Positions 58,195-64,000 of a DNA stretch of 64,000 nt are shown here, piece by piece (position 1 is the first letter of the stretch; the number at the start of each line of letters is the position of its first letter). The DNA is from Eupeodes corollae (taxonomy: Eukaryota; Arthropoda; Insecta; Diptera; Syrphidae): contig NC_079149.1 in assembly GCF_945859685.1 (NCBI RefSeq), positions 24,401,118 to 24,465,117 of the forward strand, in the 5' to 3' direction. The notes under the pieces are model-generated. The model was not told the origin of the DNA and made no database searches. It saw nothing but the letters and a program-made list of their open reading frames with translations. The translations under genes were made by a program, and so were the position numbers.

Positions 58195-58795
58195 AACACG
58201 TAGTAGCTGTCGCGTGACTGTGCGTAGGATTTTCAGGCCAGATGTTTTGGGTTTAATCCCTGCTTGCGCCAACTCCTCTTGCGAGAAATTAACAAGAGTA
58301 ATTCTTGTCATGGAAAATTGCTTTCCCAAATAAGCCGTAGTACCCGTAGCGTGATGATTAGTGCGTTGGAGTGTCATGCAAGGGGTCTTGGGTTCAATCC
58401 CTGCCTGTGCCACCTTAATTTAAAAAAAAAACAAAAAAAGTTCTCCCGGGTACTGCCTCTTGCGAGGAATTGATAAATCCTTCAAGAGTAATTCTTGTCA
58501 TGAAAATTGCTTTCTCAAATTAGCCGTTAGGATTCGGCATATAAACTGTAGGTCCATCTATGACAACATTACTAGCACACATAAATGGTTGAGAGTTGTA
58601 AGTCACTAGGCCCTGGTTCTTCATGGACTGTTGTGCGACCTAATTTTTTTTTTAAATAAGCCGTCGAATTCAGCTTAAAACTATAGGTACCCTCCATCCC
58701 TGACAGCATAACTTACACACAGGAATGGTTGAGAGTTGTAAGTCACTAGGTCCAAGTTCTTATTGGACTCTTCTGCCACCTAATTTTATTTATTT
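58195..58795 (+). mobile_element. Outer SINE copy (S4), split by another SINE
   Basis: The left half, 58195-58338, has a tRNA-like head with the B box GGGTTTAATCCCTGC and body CCTCTTGCGAGAAATTAACA. The right half, 58654-58795, continues with the distal body (CACACAGGAATGGTTGAGAG) and the end TCTTCTGCCACCTAATTT. The halves are separated by inner copy S5. The outer copy has diverged more from the consensus. Confidence 0.85.
58339..58653 (+). mobile_element. Inner SINE copy (S5), full length
   Basis: This 315-bp copy starts AGTACCCGTAGCGTGATGAT, with the B box GGGTTCAATCCC at 58390. The body CCTCTTGCGAGGAATTGATA and end GGACTGTTGTGCGACC are followed by a T-rich tail. The target duplication AAATAAGCCGT (58328-58338 and 58654-58664) lies inside the outer SINE. 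It has the most intact internal polymerase III promoter (A and B boxes) of the copies seen. Confidence 0.92.
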
Positions 58796-59348
58796 TCAAT
58801 AATTTTAAAGCGTACTTGAAAAGTGCATAGTTCATTCAATAATCTTTAGTAATGTCGTAGTTTTACTCTTCAAATATAAAATGATGGCAGATTCAAAAGT
58901 GGCAGCTTCCAAAAATTAAGGCCGTTTGAAAAGCCCTTATTAAATAATTTAAATAAATATATATTATTTTTATATATATAAATTAAATAAATACGATATT
59001 TTTTAGCTGATCAAATAAAACAGACAATTTGACTTAAAATTGTTGATTCGGATTGTGACAAAAATAATCGATTGATCAATTTGGAATTCTAAAAAAATTA
59101 TAGCACATTGCTCGTTAGTACCATACAAAGTAGGAGATCATATTTTCTGTTTTTACTATACACTTTTAAAAATGAAACCATTCAACGCCGATTCAACGTC
59201 ATCCCTATTCTAAAATGTCAGTTTTGTCAAGGCAAATGTCATTCTCATACACTTTGCTAGAAATTTTCAATTTTTGTAATTAGTGCCACGTATTTTTTGT
59301 ATTCTCTTAATAAATAATTGTATAAAAACTTTAAAATATAAACAAATA

Positions 59349-61100
59349 ATGGGTGCCGGACATAGTGTAGAAGTTCCCGGAGGTGGTACCGAAGGCTATC
59401 ATGTTCTAAGGGTAATCAGAATACCTTAAAAATGTCCCAAAATGTTCAATAACAATTTGTCTATACAATTTTTTTCTTGCTCTTCAGGTTCAAGACAACT
59501 CACCGGGACAAAAAGCTGGTCTGGAAGCTTTTTTTGATTTTATAGTAGCAATCGGAAACACTCGTTTAGATCAGGATAATGACACCCTAAAGGAACTTCT
59601 CAAGCAAAACCTTGACAAAGTAACGAAAATGACAGTTTACAGCAGCAAAACCCAAACCGTACGCGATATTTCCATTACCCCCAGTACTTCGTGGGGTGGA
59701 CAAGGTCTTTTGGGTGTGAGTATTCGATTTTGTTCTTTCGAAGGTGCAAACGAAAATGTTTGGCACGTCCTCGAAGTGCATCCATCGTCACCAGCCGAAG
59801 CTGCTGGTTTGAGAGCCTTCACAGACTACATCATAGGAGCTGATGCAATTCGTCATGAGACCGACGACCTCTTTACCATGATCGAGACACACGAAAATCA
59901 AATTCTGAAAATCTATGTGTACAACGTCGAAGACGACGCTTGTCGTGAGGTATCTTTGAAACCGAACTCCAAATGGGGAGGCGATGGCAGTTTGGGTTGT
60001 GGCATCGGCTTTGGCTACCTCCATCGTATTCCTATTCAAGCTGTATCGAATGAAACCAAATCAGCATTAAAATTACCAACTCCCGACGCTAATGTCAACA
60101 CTAATGTGGCCTTGCAGGCTGCTAGGCCCACAGAACCGATGCCGGCAGTGTCTCAGGCGACTTCGGTTAATCCCAGTTTCCCCTACATACCGCCTCTAAC
60201 AAATGCATTTACCTTGCCGCCGACTAATGCCAATGCACAAACGTCAGCAGCGGTGGCAACAACAGCTCCAAGCGATATTAGCAATTTGGCGAATCTTCAT
60301 ATAACACCAACGTCGTCGACCTCGACCACTACAGTACCTAATGCGGAGCAACCAAAGGCAAGCGAAGAAACTGGTGCAGTTCCCGAAAATGCTTTGCAAC
60401 CACCACCACCACCATCGTCAAGTGTGAGTGCAGTTATGCCCGAAGTTGCCGGCGGTGCAAGCACATTCTTTCAGCAGCCGAGCGATGTGAATGCAGCACA
60501 ATTTCCACCACAAATGCAACCCCAACAAGTTCTACAAAAATCTCCAGATCAGTATCCCATTGGTGGTGAGTTTTGATTTAGTTTAGTAGTTTGAAGAAAA
60601 TATTAAATTTCCTTAAAAATTTTCCAGCTCCATCATCAGTTCCACCACCAAGTCAAATTCCGATGTTCGCCCAGCAGTCACCTTTTTCAAATGTACCTCC
60701 ACCAGCATCGATTGGAAATATGACCGGACAATATAACGAACCAACTGCACCCTCGGCTTCAAACTCATTCATTGCATCTCAACAAGTAATATTTTTAAAT
60801 TAATTTCCATACCAAATTTGTCTTATCATTTTGCCGTTATAGCAACCGCAGTTCTATAATCCGAACAACTACCCTGTCCCAAGTCAACCACCAACTAGCT
60901 ATCAAACTAATTCTTCGAACGTTAGCTTACCCTATATGCAGACATTCGCATCCTACCCTCAGGTACAGCAAACATCTGTGGTCACCCCGATTTCATTACC
61001 AGGTATGCCACCACTTACCGTTAACACAACCATACCCACACAGGCGCTCGAGGGCTTGAACGTGCAACCAACTTCAGGATATCCACCCGTTTCCAATTGA
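59349..61100 (+). CDS. Grasp65: Golgi reassembly stacking protein (GRASP), four exons
   Basis: Exons 59349-59411, 59488-60565, 60628-60785 and 60843-61100, all GT-AG and in phase; 518 residues. It begins MGAGHSVEVPGGG; Gly2 is the expected myristoylation site. Residues 1-105 and 106-205 are the paired PDZ-like GRASP domains: YHVLRVQDNSPGQKAGLEAF, then VWHVLEVHPSSPAEAAGLRA, each with the following xxDxI segment, and paired SxWGGxGxLG motifs at STSWGGQGLLG and NSKWGGDGSLG. The rest is a Pro/Ser/Thr/Gln-rich tail (SPR region), normally phosphorylated in mitosis. Family role: tethering and linking Golgi cisternae and unconventional secretion. A poly(A) signal AATAAA lies at 61231. Flies have one GRASP, hence the symbol. 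Confidence 0.93.
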
Positions 61101-61667
61101 GTTTTATAATCTTAATTCTATATCGACCCGGTTGTAGGTAGATTGTATTTTGTTTTTGTTTTTCTTTTTTATTTTGTTGAACGTGGTTCAATGTATTTTA
61201 AAATAACGGCAACATCCAAAAACAAATCTAAATAAAAATTAATTATAGAATGATTTTTATTGGAGACATGGATCGAGACAAGGGACCGAATAGAAAACAA
61301 GAATACATCGTTTAAGTCCCATATCCCAGCTTAAGCTTGGTAAATTAATATCCAATTTATTTTCCTTCATTACAAAGTATAATAAATTTTAAATCATTCG
61401 AAAATAAACAAACAAAAACAAATGTTATAATGTATAATATAATATAATATGTATAAACTAAACTAAAGACTATATTACTTAAATAATAAAACAAGCGAAT
61501 AACAAACAAACAAAAGGAAAGAATCAAAACAAACATTATATAGATGCAATATTAATAAATTTGTTATGCTAGAGGAAAATTTCTTTTTATGTTTTTTCTT
61601 CATGTTTTGCTTTAAAATATTTTTGTTTTATTTTTGTATAGCTCCATATTTTTAGCTGAATAGCATT

Positions 61668-63850
61668 AGGTTAGGTTAGGTTAACGTGGCTGCGGATTTA
61701 GAATCCACACACTTAGGTAAAAGAAAAGGCCCATTGTGATACCACATAAATCTAGAAAATTACTCCTTACTAGTCGAACCATTTTCGGCTTTTTATAAAG
61801 CGATGAAGATAATTGATATTCTTTTTAGCTAGTTCACTGGAATTATCAAAAGTGTAGTCTCCCAAATGAAGTTTGCGTCTTAGTGGAAGAGCAGGGCAAG
61901 TGCAGAGAAAGTGAGAGATTGATTCCTCTTCTTCCTCGTCCATACAGCTCCTGCAGAAGTCATTTGAGGCTACACCAAGTCGTATTGCGTGTCTGCCTAT
62001 AAAACAGTGTCCCGTAAGGACACCTATTAGGGAGTTAATATGAAGTCTGCTTTGAGACAATAAGTCTTTAGAGAGCTTTAGGTCCAGTGAAGGCCATATG
62101 AGTTTTGTGTCTGCGCATGTTGGTAAATTGTGCCACCTAGAGTTTGTTTTCGTAAGAGCTGTTTCTTTTAGCAGAAGTTTACATCTGGCTATAGGTATAC
62201 CCATCTCCACGGTTCCATTTTTAGCGGGTTCATCGGCTGTACAATTTCCTGTGATGTTTCTGTGGCCAGCACACAACAAAGGTGAATGTTAAATTACTAC
62301 GCCATCTCCATAAGAGACGATCGACAATCGAAGGCCGTTTGAGATTTGGTTGAGATACCGTCAAGAGATTTAATAGCGGCCAGACTGTCAGAGAAGATGC
62401 GGATATCAGGAGTTGATATCACATTTATCTTAGCCAGGAAAGAACCTCTTTGATCCCTAAAATTTCCGCTTGGAAGACGCTACAATGATAAGGGAGGCGG
62501 AATGAGATGGTTAGATTAAGCTTTTCTGAGTACACACCACTACTCCCTCATTTCTATTGGATCCATCTGTATAAAAATGAATACTTTTTTTGTTATCCAG
62601 GAGCTTTTTGTCTTCCCATTCATCACTGGATGGAATGGATACCTGAAAGTTTTTTCCAAATAGGGGTTTAGGAATAGTGTAGTCTATGTACTTTGGTATA
62701 GAACCAAAGAGGTTCAAAATGATGGAGTGCCCCACATTGTTGTTGGTCCATTGAGATGAGGCGTTGAGTCTTATAGCTGTACTCGCTGTTACTTGTTTAC
62801 TGAAGATGTCGAGGGTTGTCAAATGGAGGAGAGTGTCTAACGCTACTGAGGGTGTGGTCCTCAATGCCTCGCTTATGCAGAGACATGCAGTGCGTTGGAC
62901 TCTGCTGAGTTTGTCGTATTATGTGACTTTCTCCAGTGCAACCCCGTACATAAGTATTGGTCGGATGACCGATGTGTATAGCCAGTAGGTTATGCGAGGT
63001 TGAAAGCCCCATTTGCTTCCTATGGCTTTCTTGCAAAGGAAAAGAGCTACTGAAGCTTTTTTAACTCTTTCCTGAATATTAGGTTTCCAACTTAATTTTT
63101 TGTCCAATATCAGACCAAGATATTTGGCTTCATTGGTAAAAATTAGTGGTACACCTTTTATTGAAGGAGGTACAATTACTGGGATCTTCATTATTTCCGT
63201 GTAAAAAGGACCCTCGTCCGTTTTTTGAGGATTAATACTAAGTCCGCAGTGATCAGCCCATCTAGTGAGCATATTGAGTGCGTTTTAAAGGAGGTCTGTC
63301 AGTGTATTAGGATGTTCTCCTGTGACGGCAATAGCAATATCATCGGCATACGCAACCACTATGTAGCCTTCCCTCTCAAGGGATATTAGTAGTTCGTTAA
63401 CCACTGAGTTCCACAGGAGAGGGGACAGAACACCACCTTGCGGTGTGCCTCTGCTGACAGCAAAAATCCCACAACTTAGAGTTGATGATTATGCTTTTAG
63501 CGTTAGATTCGACGTTTAGAATGTGTCCTCAATATCCAGGAAGGCCACCATAGTATATTCCTTTTGCTCTAGGGAGTATTTCTAGTTTCTACCGATTTCC
63601 CTTTGCAGTAAACATGCTGAGACATCGATAGTCTCTTATCAATGATATTACGTATGGATATCAATCTATCGTTCCAGAGGTTTGAGAATGAATGATGATA
63701 TGCTAATAGGTCTTAGATATTTAGGGTTGACATGCGAACATTTGCCCGATTTATGAATGAAAACTACATTTACTTCTCTCCATTGCTGAGGTACATAGAC
63801 CAGATCTAGACAACTTTTGAAGATCATCTCAATGATGGGCAAAGTTATAG
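61668..63850 (-). pseudogene. I/R1/LOA-type LINE, reverse transcriptase and RNase H, decayed
   Basis: Minus-strand order: SRGTPQGGVLSPLLWNSVVN (63460-63400) and GYIVVAYADDIAIAVTGEHP (63370-63310, catalytic YADD); WADHCGLSINPQKT, YLGLILDKKLSWKPNIQERV and RPILMYG (63272-62919); a degraded linker; HFYTDGSNRNEG (RNase H, 62590-62540); GHRNITGNCTADEPAKNG (62270); then GVLTGHCFIGRHAIRLGVAS and the knuckle CRSCMDEEEEESISHFLCTC to 61770. It ends with TTAGGTTAGGTTAGGTTAA at 61667 (TAACCTAA tail in its own sense), as in the relic at 18.1-18.8 kb. Stops and frameshifts occur throughout. Confidence 0.85.
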
Positions 63851-63867
63851 CATTATAGCATGAATCA

Positions 63868-64000
63868 AATCAAATGGGGTGGCGCAACAGTCCGTTGTGA
63901 ACCAGGGCCTAGTGACTTACAACTCTCAACTATTCCTGTGTGCGAGTACTGTTGTCAGGAATGGAAGGGACCTACAATTTTAGGCCGAATCCGAACGGCT
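63868..64000 (-). mobile_element. tRNA-derived SINE copy (S6), cut by window end
   Basis: It starts with the reverse complement of the SINE 3' end (GGGTGGCGCAACAGTCCGTT, then GAACCAGGGCCTAGTGACTT) and runs into the body (CGAATCCGAACGGCT). The tRNA-like head lies beyond the window. The first bases after the LINE are an ATCAAATCAAAT run. Confidence 0.85.

Noticed and set aside
58360..58412. Genuine tRNA gene (A and B boxes, GGTTCAATCCC)
   Set aside because: No acceptor stem pairing or valid cloverleaf; the same head with the same 240-bp body occurs in at least five other places, so it is a SINE head.
59587..60039. Minus-strand ORFs across the GRASP exon
   Set aside because: They are shadows of the well-supported plus-strand GRASP coding sequence.

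Overview
This window is nuclear DNA of an insect, almost certainly a fly (Diptera, probably Brachycera). The evidence is short GT-AG introns next to very long ones, AT-rich intergenic DNA, recognisable animal genes, and a dense load of Tc1-like, Harbinger, pogo, piggyBac-type, hAT-type, non-LTR (LINE) and tRNA-derived SINE elements. There are no bacterial operons and no CRISPR array. All exon models and family assignments come from reading the sequence; no search was run.

Host genes. (1) Two convergent cathepsin D-type aspartic proteases: a + strand gene at 14804-15964, which lacks the proline loop of lysosomal cathepsin D and looks like a digestive form, and a - strand gene at 23343-24491, which keeps the loop and looks lysosomal. 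(2) A + strand snoRNA host gene at about 27.7-28.9 kb with one box C/D snoRNA in each of four introns. Their guides match U31 (twice), U27 and a yeast snR38-like RNA. Each D box lies 73-80 nt upstream of its 3' splice site. This content resembles fly Uhg1. (3) An ArfGAP with dual PH domains (ADAP/centaurin-alpha) on the - strand. Four phase-matched exons run from 57009 down to 32158, separated by introns of about 11.2 and 12.5 kb packed with transposons. (4) A Golgi stacking protein GRASP gene on the + strand at 59349-61100, in four exons.

Layout. 0-7.5 kb: LINE and Tc1-like relics, then a Harbinger element with an apparently intact five-exon transposase and a truncated accessory gene. 8.4-13.8 kb: one LINE with a second copy of the same family inserted in it in the opposite orientation, flanked by 300-bp direct repeats. 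14.6-24.6 kb: the cathepsin pair enclosing a fold-back repeat, a LINE relic and a pogo-like element, the last carrying a MITE and a SINE. 25.6-29 kb: a SINE with clear target duplication, then the snoRNA host. 30-57 kb: the ADAP locus with its transposon-filled introns. 58-59 kb: a SINE inserted in another SINE. 59.3-61.3 kb: GRASP. 61.7-64 kb: an antisense LINE followed by a SINE that runs off the window.

The four loci work in unrelated processes: proteolysis, rRNA methylation, Arf/phosphoinositide signalling and Golgi structure. Most remaining DNA is transposon history, and several insertions can be ordered in time from nested target-site duplications.
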